From Anaerolineae bacterium (lineage in GTDB: Bacteria; Chloroflexota; Anaerolineae; Promineifilales; Promineifilaceae), in assembly GCA_023384415.1 (NCBI GenBank), contig JAHDWJ010000004.1, forward strand, positions 1-49,574: 49,574 nt of DNA. The letters are read 5' to 3'. Both the position numbers and the translations under genes were made by a program. How positions within the stretch are numbered: the first letter of the stretch is position 1; each line of letters starts with the position of its first letter. Shown piece after piece: positions 16,028-24,392 of this stretch. Under the pieces are notes generated by a model. That model was not told the DNA's origin. It worked only from the letters and a program-made list of their open reading frames with translations, and made no database searches.

Positions 16028-18412
16028 CTAATTGCGTAGAGGCTTGCCGGTCATCAGCATGTGGGTGATCCGGTCGCGGGTTTTTTCTTCGCCTAGAAGG
16101 GAGAGGAACGCCTCTCGCTCCAGATCAAGGATGTACCACGGGTCTACCCAGGCCGGGGCCGAGATGTCCCCCCCACACAGGACGTAAGCCAGTTTTGAGG
16201 AGATGAGAACGTCATGCTCGCTGGCATAGCTACCCCATTGGAAGCTCTTGAGACCTAAACGTAGAGCGTAATACACATCCCGGCCAGCCGCGTACAGTTT
16301 TTCGATTTCTGGCGGCCGCGCCCCACTTTCTACGAGCTGCAAGGCCAACTGTTTAGCCTTGGCCAGCCGGTGATCACTGTTCATCACAATCCAATCATCA
16401 GCCTGCAAATACCCCAACGATTTGGCCTGCCAGGCACTTTCACCTACTTTAGCCATGGCTACCTGGGTGAAAACTTCTTGCATCACCGGCAGCACATCGG
16501 CATTATCTGTCCGCATGACCGGGTTGATTTTGCGCCGCACCAGCTCTTTGCAGCCGCCCCCGGCCGGAATTACCCCTACACCCACTTCTACCAACCCCAT
16601 ATAGGTTTCATGATCAGCCACAGAAGCCCAACCGGCCATGGCAAACTCAACCCCACCCCCTAACACCCGTTGGTGAGGGGCGGTGACGACCGGTTTGGGG
16701 GCGTGGCGCAGGCGGAAGGTGATCTCTTGCAAGGCACGGATAGAGGTGTCAATTTCGGACCACAGCCCTTGCGCGGCCGCGAACCCTACCGCGGCAATAT
16801 TGGCTCCAATGCAGAAATCCTGCCCGTTGTTGCCAATCACCAGAGCTTCAAAATCTTTATCCAGCCGCTCCAGAGCGATATTAGCCATCGCTACCATATC
16901 AGCATCAATGGCGTTCATTTTGGCATGGAACTCTAACAGGGCTACCCCGTCCCCCATGTCCAGGAGTGAGGCACTATCATTGCGGGCCAATTCGCGGCCG
17001 GCCGCATACAAACCTGCTACCGTAATCTGGAACCGGTCTACCGGCTTGCCCACATATTGCTTTGTCGTGAAATCATAATAGCGGCCATCCTGGTAGAAAG
17101 AGCTGTGCCCGGCCGCTAACATCTCCTTCACCCAACTGGCAACGGTGAGGCCGGCCGCTTCCATTTTTTCGACTGTATCCGCCACCCCCAGCATATCCCA
17201 AATTTCAAACGGGCCAGCTTCGTGGGCAAACCCCCACCGGTTGGCATTATCCACATCCACAATAGTGTAAGCAATTTCAGGAGTGATATAGGCCGCATAG
17301 GCCAGCATATAATAAGTGGTATCGCGGACAAAGGCGGCCGCACGATCTTCAAAAGTGAGCAGCTGCCGCAGCCGCGCCCCCAAATCCTCAATCTTCCGTA
17401 CCGCCCCCACCGACTCAAACCGCACCTTCACTGGCGGTTCATAGGCCATCGTTTCTGGGTTCAGAATGTGGAACTCCTTCTTGCCCCCCACCATCACCGT
17501 CTTATAGAATCCTTGTCCACTCTTATTCCCCAGCCAGTTACGTTCAGCCAGCCGCGCATTGAGGGCATTGCTCTTTTCCCCTTTGAGAATCTCCCGGTAG
17601 GGGTCCTCCGGAATCGCCGGGTACAAATTGCGGTTGACGTGCATCATCACATCCAGCCCCACCAGATCAGTCAGGCGGAAGGTGGCTGTTTTGGGATGCC
17701 CTACCAGTGGGCCAGTAATCTCATCTACCTCTTGAATGGTATACCCATTGTTCAGGGTATATTCAGCTACATAAGAGCCAGCAATGGCGATAAACCGGTT
17801 GGCGATAAAATTCGGCGTATCCTTGCACACTACCACCCCTTTCCCCAGAACTTCCCGGCCAAAGGCCACCATAAAATCGAGCACCGCCTGGCTTGTATCT
17901 CCCGTAGGGATAATCTCCAACAGTTTCAGATAGCGGGGTGGGTTAAAGAAATGGGTACCCAGAAAATGGGCCTTAAACTCCTGGGAACGCCCCTCAGCAA
18001 TCTGGTGAATGGGAATACCTGACGTATTGCTGCTGACAATGCTGCCTGGTTTGCGTACAGCTTCGATCCGCTCCATCAACGCCTGTTTGGGGGCCAACTG
18101 TTCGATGATCACTTCAACGATCCAGTCACAATCGGCCAGTTTGGCAAAATCATCTTCCAGGTTGCCCAGGGTGATTAAGTTAGCCCGGTCTTCACGGGCC
18201 AGATTAGCCGGCCGCGCCTTAGCCATACGGTCATATAACAGATTGACAATACGGTTTCGTGCTTTAGGATCATTTTTCTCTGCCTCTTTCAGGTCGGGGG
18301 GGACAATATCCAGCAGCAGCACCGGAATGCCGATGTTGGCCAGATGGGCGGCAATCCCGCCGCCCATGGTTCCCGCCCCAATTACCGCCACTTTTCGGAT
18401 AGAATAGGTCAT
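16028..18412 (-). CDS. FadB-type 3-hydroxyacyl-CoA dehydrogenase / enoyl-CoA hydratase
   Basis: A 794-residue bifunctional beta-oxidation enzyme in the FadN/FadB-like order: NAD-binding hydroxyacyl-CoA dehydrogenase first (GAGTMGGG at 12-19; SSNTSGIPI; HFFNPPRYLKLLEI with the catalytic His), C-terminal dehydrogenase domains next, then an enoyl-CoA hydratase-like region (about 480-700; VIGNNGQDFCIGANIAA and LGGGVEFAMAGWASVADHETYMGLVEVG-type sequence split around residue 600). It hydrates enoyl-CoA and oxidises the 3-hydroxyacyl-CoA for the nearby thiolase. The ATG at 18412 has GGAG eight bases upstream. Its 5' part has a long stretch without the GCGGCCGC octamer (17342-18412). Confidence 0.93.
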   Translation of the reverse strand: MTYSIRKVAVIGAGTMGGGIAAHLANIGIPVLLLDIVPPDLKEAEKNDPKARNRIVNLLYDRMAKARPANLAREDRANLITLGNLEDDFAKLADCDWIVEVIIEQLAPKQALMERIEAVRKPGSIVSSNTSGIPIHQIAEGRSQEFKAHFLGTHFFNPPRYLKLLEIIPTGDTSQAVLDFMVAFGREVLGKGVVVCKDTPNFIANRFIAIAGSYVAEYTLNNGYTIQEVDEITGPLVGHPKTATFRLTDLVGLDVMMHVNRNLYPAIPEDPYREILKGEKSNALNARLAERNWLGNKSGQGFYKTVMVGGKKEFHILNPETMAYEPPVKVRFESVGAVRKIEDLGARLRQLLTFEDRAAAFVRDTTYYMLAYAAYITPEIAYTIVDVDNANRWGFAHEAGPFEIWDMLGVADTVEKMEAAGLTVASWVKEMLAAGHSSFYQDGRYYDFTTKQYVGKPVDRFQITVAGLYAAGRELARNDSASLLDMGDGVALLEFHAKMNAIDADMVAMANIALERLDKDFEALVIGNNGQDFCIGANIAAVGFAAAQGLWSEIDTSIRALQEITFRLRHAPKPVVTAPHQRVLGGGVEFAMAGWASVADHETYMGLVEVGVGVIPAGGGCKELVRRKINPVMRTDNADVLPVMQEVFTQVAMAKVGESAWQAKSLGYLQADDWIVMNSDHRLAKAKQLALQLVESGARPPEIEKLYAAGRDVYYALRLGLKSFQWGSYASEHDVLISSKLAYVLCGGDISAPAWVDPWYILDLEREAFLSLLGEEKTRDRITHMLMTGKPLRN

Positions 18413-18462
18413 AATGTTTTCTCCAACTTGGACGATTACTGTGGATAAGATTTGCCCATGAG

Positions 18463-19449
18463 TTAGCTGTTTGGTGTTGTCAGATCATGGTGAGCAAGTT
18501 CATCGCTGAACTCCTTTACAGACATAACCTCTAAAGCTACATCTAGCAGCTGTTCAAGGGTTTCAAGGGAAACCTTTTCCAGATGATCTGATATTTCGGT
18601 TGGAACTGTCCCAAACCGACGAAATAAAATTCGCATAATACTACGTTGTAGGGCTTGCTCTTGCCCTTGTTGTAAGCCTTTTGTTAAACCACGTTCTATG
18701 GCATCTCGTTCAATAGTTGTGACGTATTGCATTCGTTTTTCCTCCTCCAACCTGGCTATATCATGGGCAAATGCCTCTTTTAGCCCAGGGGGTAAAATCA
18801 TAAGCCAATCAATGAAACGAAACAGCTCCCAAATTTGCTTTTCACTGTACCCTCTATCATAAAGCATTTTGGTCAGGGTGAATTTGCGATTTTGACGTTC
18901 TTCTGGTTTACGTCGGGTTTCTTGGGTCTGTAAATGGGCCATGACGACGATGGCGAATGGATTGGGGTTGTTGGCTAATTCATCCCAGTTTTGCCGATAG
19001 TCTAACAGTTTTACTACGGGGAAATCTAGCCTTGATTTGCTGCCCCATATCTCAGACTCATAATGATCGGGCCGCCAATTGGCGTATTCATCGGTCAAGA
19101 TCGCCAGGCTGGCTACGGGTCGTTGATATCGGTCAAAGATGCGATAGTTGTATACATACATCCGTAGGGTAAATTCGCCATCTTTTTGACCCTGGATTTC
19201 TATGTGGATAAGAACCCAGGTTTCTATACCATTTTTTCGCCAAACGCGAACCAGTTTATCAACTCGTTTACCGCTCACGGTGGCTTCCCGAACCACCTGT
19301 TGCAACTCTTGATCAAGAAATTCGTGCCCTTTAGACCATTCAATATCGGCAAAGATAGCCGGGAAAAAGAAGGCGATAAATTCAGGGAAGAAGCGAACCA
19401 AGATTTCTTTCCAGGGGGAATCGTATTCGCTGTTTTCTGTACTATTCAT
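18463..19449 (-). CDS. Rpn-type PD-(D/E)XK nuclease / transposase-like protein
   Basis: A 328-residue protein of the Rpn (PF04754-like) PD-(D/E)XK family, found in many copies in cyanobacteria and Chloroflexota. The N-terminal FPEFIAFFFPAIFADIEWSKG and the later KLVRVWRKNG ... VLIHIEIQGQKDGEF carry the expected nuclease core (D in the first, E-x-Q in the second). A Glu/Arg/Gln-rich coiled region follows (residues 245-275, GLTKGLQQGQEQALQ). The C-terminus, MRILFRRFGTVPTEIS, matches a DUF4351-like tail. Related Rpn proteins promote recombination. It sits between two beta-oxidation genes and contains no GCGGCCGC octamer, consistent with later arrival. Confidence 0.85.
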   Translation of the reverse strand: MNSTENSEYDSPWKEILVRFFPEFIAFFFPAIFADIEWSKGHEFLDQELQQVVREATVSGKRVDKLVRVWRKNGIETWVLIHIEIQGQKDGEFTLRMYVYNYRIFDRYQRPVASLAILTDEYANWRPDHYESEIWGSKSRLDFPVVKLLDYRQNWDELANNPNPFAIVVMAHLQTQETRRKPEERQNRKFTLTKMLYDRGYSEKQIWELFRFIDWLMILPPGLKEAFAHDIARLEEEKRMQYVTTIERDAIERGLTKGLQQGQEQALQRSIMRILFRRFGTVPTEISDHLEKVSLETLEQLLDVALEVMSVKEFSDELAHHDLTTPNS

Positions 19450-19452
19450 GAT

Positions 19453-20220
19453 TCAGGTTAGGATGTAGCCCCCGTCTATGGTGAAGACGGCGCCGGTGGT
19501 GAAGTTGGAAGCGGCCGCAGCCAGGTAAAGGGCAATCCCGGTCAACTCTTCAGGGTCGGCAATGCGGCCGCTGGGGGTTTTGTGGATTACCCCATCTAAC
19601 AAGGCATCATTCCCCCACACGGCTGAACTGAATTTGGTTTTGATAAAGCCCGGCGCGATAGCATTGACCTGGATATTGTCGGCGGCTAGCTCTACGGCCA
19701 GGACCTGGGTCATCATAATCACCCCCGCTTTGCTGACGCTGTAAATGCCCATCCCTGGCCCCGGTTTCAGCCCGGCTACTGAGGCGATATTGATAATTTT
19801 GCCCCCATCTCCCTGCTTTTGCATCTGTAACGCGGCCGCTTGGGTCAGGAAAAAGTACCCTTTCAGATTAACCTCTACAATTTTATCCCAGTGGGATTCC
19901 TGGGCCGAGAGCATCGGGCCAAAGTGGGGGTTGGTAGCGGCGTTGTTGACGGCAATATCTACCCGGCCAAAGGTTTCAACCGCCTGGGTTATGAGGTTCT
20001 GCGCGGCCGCGGTCTGACCGGCATGGGCTTCAACGGCTAGAGCGCGGCCGCCGTCTAACCCATTGATCGCCTCAGCTACCGGGGCCACATTGGCTATTTT
20101 GCGGCTGCTAATCACCACATTAGCCCCTGCCTCAGCATACGCTCGCGCCATCGCTTCCCCAATCCCCCGCGACCCGCCAGAAATAACGGCGACTTTTCCC
20201 CTGAGATCAAATTGTGACAT
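19453..20220 (-). CDS. SDR family oxidoreductase in the fatty-acid island
   Basis: About 255 residues of a classical short-chain dehydrogenase. SGGSRGIG forms the nucleotide loop; NNAATNP, NIASVAG and YSVSKAG supply the structural Asn and the catalytic Ser, Tyr and Lys; the C-terminus is FTTGAVFTIDGGYIL. The ATG at 20220 follows AGGAGA with 5-bp spacing, so the upstream in-frame ATG at 20265 is rejected. It is encoded 63 bp after the acyl-CoA dehydrogenase gene on the same strand and probably belongs to the same transcript, where it may handle a hydroxy- or ketoacyl intermediate. It has five GCGGCCGC copies, the densest run in the window. Confidence 0.92.
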   Translation of the reverse strand: MSQFDLRGKVAVISGGSRGIGEAMARAYAEAGANVVISSRKIANVAPVAEAINGLDGGRALAVEAHAGQTAAAQNLITQAVETFGRVDIAVNNAATNPHFGPMLSAQESHWDKIVEVNLKGYFFLTQAAALQMQKQGDGGKIINIASVAGLKPGPGMGIYSVSKAGVIMMTQVLAVELAADNIQVNAIAPGFIKTKFSSAVWGNDALLDGVIHKTPSGRIADPEELTGIALYLAAAASNFTTGAVFTIDGGYILT

Positions 20221-20283
20221 GGTTTCTCCTGTAGGATAATCAGCGGTGAGCATTGTCCAGTACAACTGCCAACTACCGACTGC

Positions 20284-21537
20284 TTACTTCAATTCCTTGC
20301 GAGAGTACCCCAGGATGGCGCGGGCGACAATAAGCAAATTGATCTGCCGCGTCCCTTCGTAAATGTCATTGATCTTGGCGTCACGCATGAACTTTTCCGC
20401 CAAAAGTTCCCGGCTGTAACCGAGGGGGCCGAGCAGTTCGACCGCTTTCTGCGAGATTTTGGTCACGACCATACCGGCGTGGGCTTTGCTCATACTCGCT
20501 TCCAGCCGATTGCCTTCCCCATGGGTCATGGCCGCCACTGATTTGAGGGTGAGCAGCCAGGCCGATTTGTACAGCCCTTCCATCATAACAAGCTCACGCT
20601 CAAATGCGGTCATTTTGTGGGTTGGTTTGGTGTAATCTACGGTGATCCCTTCTTCAGCCAGCTTTTCTTTAACGAATTCTAACGCTGCGCGGGCGATCCC
20701 CATGGCACTGGCGGCTACCGCCGGGCGGCTGGCATCAAATGTTTTCATTGCCCCGGCAAAACCGGCTTTACCTGTCTGTTCCCGCACTTCGGCGGAACCG
20801 AGCAGGTTATCGTAAGGAACACGCACATCCTCAAAGGTGAGGATGACTGTATCGCTGGCCCGAATGCCTAATTTTTCTAACCCGGGGCTGACGGTTACCC
20901 CAGGGGTGTTGGCTTCAACAATGAACGATTTGATGCCGCCACGACCGGCTTTGGGGTCTACGGTGGCCCAAACGACGCAGAAGCCGTTAGACTCTTTGAG
21001 GGACAAGGTGCCGCTGGTGATAAAGATTTTTTCCCCGTTGATGATCCATTCGTTCGTTTCTGGGTCAAGGACGGCGGTGGTCCGCATGGAGCTGTTGTCG
21101 GAGCCGGCGTCTGGTTCGGTAATGGCCATAGCTCCCCAGGATGGCTCGTCCCCTTCGGCGAAGCGGCTGAGGAAGCGGATTTTTTGCTCTGGGGTGCCGA
21201 CGGCTTCGACGGCCGCGCCACCCAGCCCGCCTCCAGGCACACAGAGATATTGCCCGGCATCTCCCCAACTCATCTGCTCAATGAGCAGGATGAGCCGGAG
21301 CAGGGCGGTGCTGGGGCCAGATTTTTCTTTGGCGGCCGCGCCATTTTGTTTGAGCCGTTCTATCTGGCGGCGGTTTTGCTCCTTCACCGCTGGCCACATC
21401 ATATTGATAAACTCAGTGGGCCGCTCATGTTCATGTTCATCCAGATAGCGAGAACGCGGCCGCATCACCTGGTTGGCCACCATCTCCACCATCATCAGCT
21501 CTTGTTTAATCCGGGCCGGAATTTCAAAATTAATCAT
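20284..21537 (-). CDS. Acyl-CoA dehydrogenase
   Basis: A 417-residue flavin-dependent acyl-CoA dehydrogenase catalysing the first oxidation of beta-oxidation. Signatures are AITEPDAGSDNSSM (FAD/substrate loop), NGEKIFITSGT, and the C-terminal INDIYEGTRQI, where E394 is the expected catalytic base. The N-terminal alpha domain carries an unusual charged insertion (residues 50-75, NRRQIERLKQNGAAAKEKSG). It follows a second acyl-CoA dehydrogenase gene after an 85-bp gap occupied by a dispersed repeat. The ATG at 21537 has a GGAG site. Electrons would go to electron-transfer flavoprotein, not encoded here. Confidence 0.95.
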   Translation of the reverse strand: MINFEIPARIKQELMMVEMVANQVMRPRSRYLDEHEHERPTEFINMMWPAVKEQNRRQIERLKQNGAAAKEKSGPSTALLRLILLIEQMSWGDAGQYLCVPGGGLGGAAVEAVGTPEQKIRFLSRFAEGDEPSWGAMAITEPDAGSDNSSMRTTAVLDPETNEWIINGEKIFITSGTLSLKESNGFCVVWATVDPKAGRGGIKSFIVEANTPGVTVSPGLEKLGIRASDTVILTFEDVRVPYDNLLGSAEVREQTGKAGFAGAMKTFDASRPAVAASAMGIARAALEFVKEKLAEEGITVDYTKPTHKMTAFERELVMMEGLYKSAWLLTLKSVAAMTHGEGNRLEASMSKAHAGMVVTKISQKAVELLGPLGYSRELLAEKFMRDAKINDIYEGTRQINLLIVARAILGYSRKELK

Positions 21538-21550
21538 GGCAATTTACTCC

Positions 21551-21619
21551 ATTTACGATTGACGATTTTAGATTTACGATTGGCACCGTCTCTCGTGAAT
21601 CGTCAATCTACAACCGTAA
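21551..21619. repeat. CGTCAATC / GATTGACG repeat cluster
   Basis: The spacer between the two acyl-CoA dehydrogenase genes holds ATTTACGATTGACGATTTTA, then GATTTACGATTGG, and then the inverted form GAATCGTCAATCTAC, so the words can fold back on each other. Same family as 8889-8910 and 13307-13338. Confidence 0.8.
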
Positions 21620-21622
21620 CTC

Positions 21623-22714
21623 CTAGGCACTGGCCAACCCATCAAACGTGGCAAACCCCCGCGCATTGCGGAACCACAGCTCCACCGGATACTCCCGGAT
21701 GTAACCGTATCCCCCTAATGTTTGCAAGGCGCGGTCGGCGACGGTCATCACCATCTCGTCCACGTAATGTTTCATCACCGTAACTGCCTGGGTGGCCTCC
21801 TGGCCCTGGTCAAGCATCCAGGCCGCCTCCCATACCATCATTCTGGCCCCATCAATATCAATAGCCATCTCCGCCAGCATAAAGGCGATGGATTGGCGAT
21901 GGGCGATGGGTTCGCCGAATTGAACCCGCTGTTTGGCATAGTCGCGGGCATATTCGTAACCGGCGCGGGCCATGCCGACGGCCAAGGCTCCCATAGCCAC
22001 CCGGCTGTAATTGAGCAAGGTGCTAAAGTTGATCCCATCGGCCCCGCCCAGCCGGTTTTCTGCCGGGACGGATACGTTATCCAGATGAAGTTTGAAGGTG
22101 GGCAGTGCCCGGATGCCCATCAATTTGTCCCGCTCCCCAATGGTCAGGCCAGGGGTACCGGCGGGGATGAAATAAGCCTGGGTGCGGCCGCCTTCGTTGA
22201 CGTAGACCAGGAAGGTATCAGCCTGGTCAGCCAGGGGGACGACGCTCTTGACCCCATGTAGGATCACCTCATCCCCATCGGGTGTGGCGGTGGTTTTCAG
22301 GTCAAACGGGTCATATAAGATGGATGGTTCGGTGAGCGCGGCCGCGATCTTGGGCAGCTTATCTTCACAAAACAGGGGCAGGTGGGCCTCTTTTTGCGCT
22401 TCGGTGCCTGCGCGCAGCACCGCCATGGCCACGGCACTGGGCGCCAGGATATTTAAGGCCGCTGCCAGATCGCCATAAGCAAATTGCTCATAAGCGATGG
22501 CTGCCGTTACTGCCGATGGCTCACCAAAACCGCCATATGTTTCCGGGATGAAAGAAGGTAAAACCCCAATCTCCCACCCGGCTTTAATTACATCTGCCGG
22601 GATTTTGCCATCCTCATCGGCATGACGGAACACCTTACGCACCCGCTCTTCAGCAAAGCGGTGAATGGTGTCACTCAACATTTTCTGTTCTTCATCTAAC
22701 CGAAAATCCAACAT
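21623..22714 (-). CDS. Acyl-CoA dehydrogenase family protein lacking the usual YEGT glutamate
   Basis: A 363-residue acyl-CoA dehydrogenase-like flavoprotein: N-terminal helical domain (EERVRKVFRHADEDGKIP), middle beta domain (AALTEPSILYDPFDLK; HGVKSVVPLADQADTF), C-terminal domain (FGEPIAHRQSIAFMLAEM; LQTLGGYGYIREYPVE). It ends RNARGFATFDGLASA: where active relatives carry YEGT or a similar Glu loop, this has FATFDG, and the C-terminus is short. The base may be elsewhere or the partner enzyme may supply activity; pairs of unlike acyl-CoA dehydrogenase subunits are known in steroid side-chain degradation. GAGGTG precedes the ATG at 22714. It starts a run of three codirectional genes. Confidence 0.9.
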   Translation of the reverse strand: MLDFRLDEEQKMLSDTIHRFAEERVRKVFRHADEDGKIPADVIKAGWEIGVLPSFIPETYGGFGEPSAVTAAIAYEQFAYGDLAAALNILAPSAVAMAVLRAGTEAQKEAHLPLFCEDKLPKIAAALTEPSILYDPFDLKTTATPDGDEVILHGVKSVVPLADQADTFLVYVNEGGRTQAYFIPAGTPGLTIGERDKLMGIRALPTFKLHLDNVSVPAENRLGGADGINFSTLLNYSRVAMGALAVGMARAGYEYARDYAKQRVQFGEPIAHRQSIAFMLAEMAIDIDGARMMVWEAAWMLDQGQEATQAVTVMKHYVDEMVMTVADRALQTLGGYGYIREYPVELWFRNARGFATFDGLASA

Positions 22715-22728
22715 AATTCACCTCGTAA

Positions 22729-22932
22729 GGAAAAGAAAAGTGGAACCGCTAAGACGGCAAGAGCGTAAAAAAGAAGCGAAGAAAACAGGTGCAAGGTCTG
22801 GTAGTTTGCATCTTCACAGCAAAAACGCCAGGAAAAGAAAAGTGGAACCGCTAAGGCGCCAAGAGCGCAAAGAAGAAGCGAAGCAGACAGGTGCAAGGCC
22901 TGATGGTTTGCATCTTCACATCAAAAACACCC
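22729..22932. repeat. Two tandem copies of a 102-bp intergenic repeat
   Basis: Copy one is 22729-22830 and copy two 22831-22932, each beginning GGAAAAGAAAAGTGGAACCG and ending near CATCTTCACA...AAAAAC. They differ at about a dozen positions. Inside each is a CGCTAAG(A/G)CG...CAAGAGCG word linking them to the GCCAAGAC family. The whole gap between the acyl-CoA dehydrogenase gene and the GxxExxY gene is made of this repeat. Confidence 0.9.
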
Positions 22933-22950
22933 TTTGTCACAGGCCATAGG

Positions 22951-23346
22951 TTAGGAAGGTGAGGGTTTCTTTAACCCATTCACCATCCGTTTAATACCAT
23001 CCTTCATAAGTTTTACATTCCAGTTGAGCAAATAGCCCAACTGGCAATTCGACAGCTTGAGATAAGTCAAAAGCTGTGCTTGATGGATTGGTAGAATTTC
23101 GATCACCGCTTTGTTTTCGACAATAACAATATCTTCAACTAGGACATCCAGACGGTAACCGGCATCAATGAGCTGCCCACCATACACAATCGGCATGACT
23201 ACTTCTGTCTTGATCTTTAAGCCCCGTTGCTCTAGTTCATATACCAGACATTGTTGATAAGCAGATTCCAACAAGCCAGGACCTAAAGCTCGATGCACCT
23301 TTACTGCTGCATCTACAATTTCCCGACCAATTACTTCAATATCCAT
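22951..23346 (-). CDS. GxxExxY protein
   Basis: A 131-residue protein of the GxxExxY family; the name motif is seen as GPGLLESAY (residues 22-30). Further hallmarks are HRALGPG, YRLDVLVEDIVIVENKAV (a predicted PD-(D/E)XK-like core with D, E and K) and the C-terminal YLLNWNVKLMKDGIKRM. Members occur in many copies in Chloroflexota, cyanobacteria and Planctomycetes, often alone among repeats; the function is unknown, and a nuclease fold has been suggested. It is flanked on both sides by GCCAAGAC-type repeats and has no GCGGCCGC octamer, which fits a mobile or recently arrived gene. Confidence 0.92.
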   Translation of the reverse strand: MDIEVIGREIVDAAVKVHRALGPGLLESAYQQCLVYELEQRGLKIKTEVVMPIVYGGQLIDAGYRLDVLVEDIVIVENKAVIEILPIHQAQLLTYLKLSNCQLGYLLNWNVKLMKDGIKRMVNGLKKPSPS

Positions 23347-23348
23347 AA

Positions 23349-23469
23349 TTTTTTCACCGCTAAGACAATATCTTCACCGCCAAGACGCCAGGGACACGAA
23401 GATTCTTCATCCAAGACACCAGGGACACAAAGATTCTTCATCTTTCCTTTGCGTTCTTCGCGTCTTAGC
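23349..23469. repeat. GCCAAGACGC-family repeat before the GxxExxY gene
   Basis: Words TTCACCGCTAAGAC, CACCGCCAAGACGCCAGGGA and CACAAAGATTCTTCATC are repeated and end with an inverted partner, CTTCGCGTCTTAGCG (23455-23469). The element reaches into the last codons of the folP gene. Confidence 0.8.
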
Positions 23470-24328
23470 GTTTCCCCCCTTCTTCCTTTCTTGTAATCGC
23501 GTCGGTCATTTTGGCGACGCGGGCCATGATTTTGACATCATGGACGCGGATGATGTCGGCCCCGCGAGCGATGGCGATGGCGACGGTGGCGGTGGTACCC
23601 TCGACCCGCTCATCGGGGGGTAAGTCGAGGGTGTAGCCGATGAATGATTTGCGTGATGGGCCGATGAGCAGGGGGTAGCCTAATTGTTTGAACTGGTGCA
23701 GCCCATTGAGCAGTTGCAAACTTTGGGGCACGGTTTTGCCAAACCCCAGGCCGGGATCCAGGATGATTTGTTCATCTTTGACGCCGGCCGCGTGGGCCAG
23801 GGCGATGCTTTCCTGGAGTTCGTGGATAATGTCGGCAAATAGGTCGTTGTAATGTACCCCCACATAGCGGCCGCCAAGTCGCTCTTCCTGAATGGCATCT
23901 TTAGGTTTGCTCCGGTTGTGCATGAGAACGACCGGGCAGCCCCATTCGGCCACTACTTTAGCCATCCCCTCATCCATGCGAAACCCCCACACATCGTTGA
24001 CCCAATTAGCCCCGGCATCCAGGGCGGCGCGGGCCACCTCAGCCCGGTAGCTGTCTACGGAAATGGGCACCTCTACGGCCTGGCGTACAGCGGCGATGAC
24101 GGGGATGAGCCGATCTAGCTCCTCAGCGGCCGCGATAGGTTGACTGCCAGGTCGGGTACTCTCAGCCCCAATGTCTAGAATGTCGGCCCCATCGGCTACA
24201 AACTGCTGCGCCTGAGCGACTGCGGCCGCAACCCCATTCCCCTCACGCCATAGCCCATCTCCGGAAAAGCTGTCCGGGGTAATGTTGAGAATGCCCATCA
24301 GGTAAGTGCGTGTGCCCCAGGTAAACAT
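23465..24328 (-). CDS. folP: Dihydropteroate synthase
   Basis: A 287-residue dihydropteroate synthase that joins p-aminobenzoate to the pterin diphosphate in folate synthesis; a cytosolic TIM barrel. Landmarks are MGILNITPDSFSGDG (residues 12-26), DIGAESTRPGSQPI (the pterin loop with Ser-Thr-Arg), NDVWGF, MHNRSKPKD, DPGLGFGKT, GPSRKSFIG and the closing VHDVKIM. All conserved positions I can check are present. No clear ribosome site precedes the ATG at 24328; a start at the second Met (residue 12) would cut strand 1 and is less likely. The last codons coincide with a dispersed repeat. It lies codirectionally after the TetR gene without an obvious functional link. Confidence 0.95.
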   Translation of the reverse strand: MFTWGTRTYLMGILNITPDSFSGDGLWREGNGVAAAVAQAQQFVADGADILDIGAESTRPGSQPIAAAEELDRLIPVIAAVRQAVEVPISVDSYRAEVARAALDAGANWVNDVWGFRMDEGMAKVVAEWGCPVVLMHNRSKPKDAIQEERLGGRYVGVHYNDLFADIIHELQESIALAHAAGVKDEQIILDPGLGFGKTVPQSLQLLNGLHQFKQLGYPLLIGPSRKSFIGYTLDLPPDERVEGTTATVAIAIARGADIIRVHDVKIMARVAKMTDAITRKEEGGKR

Positions 24329-24392
24329 ATTGAAGAAAGGGGGAAGGGGAGATGGGGAGAGCGGGAGATTAATCTCTCACTCTCTTAATCTC

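Noticed and set aside
22729..22932. Possible protein-coding repeat or CRISPR
   Set aside because: The two copies carry no conserved frame and no spacer-repeat pattern; a shadow frame over them resembles nothing.
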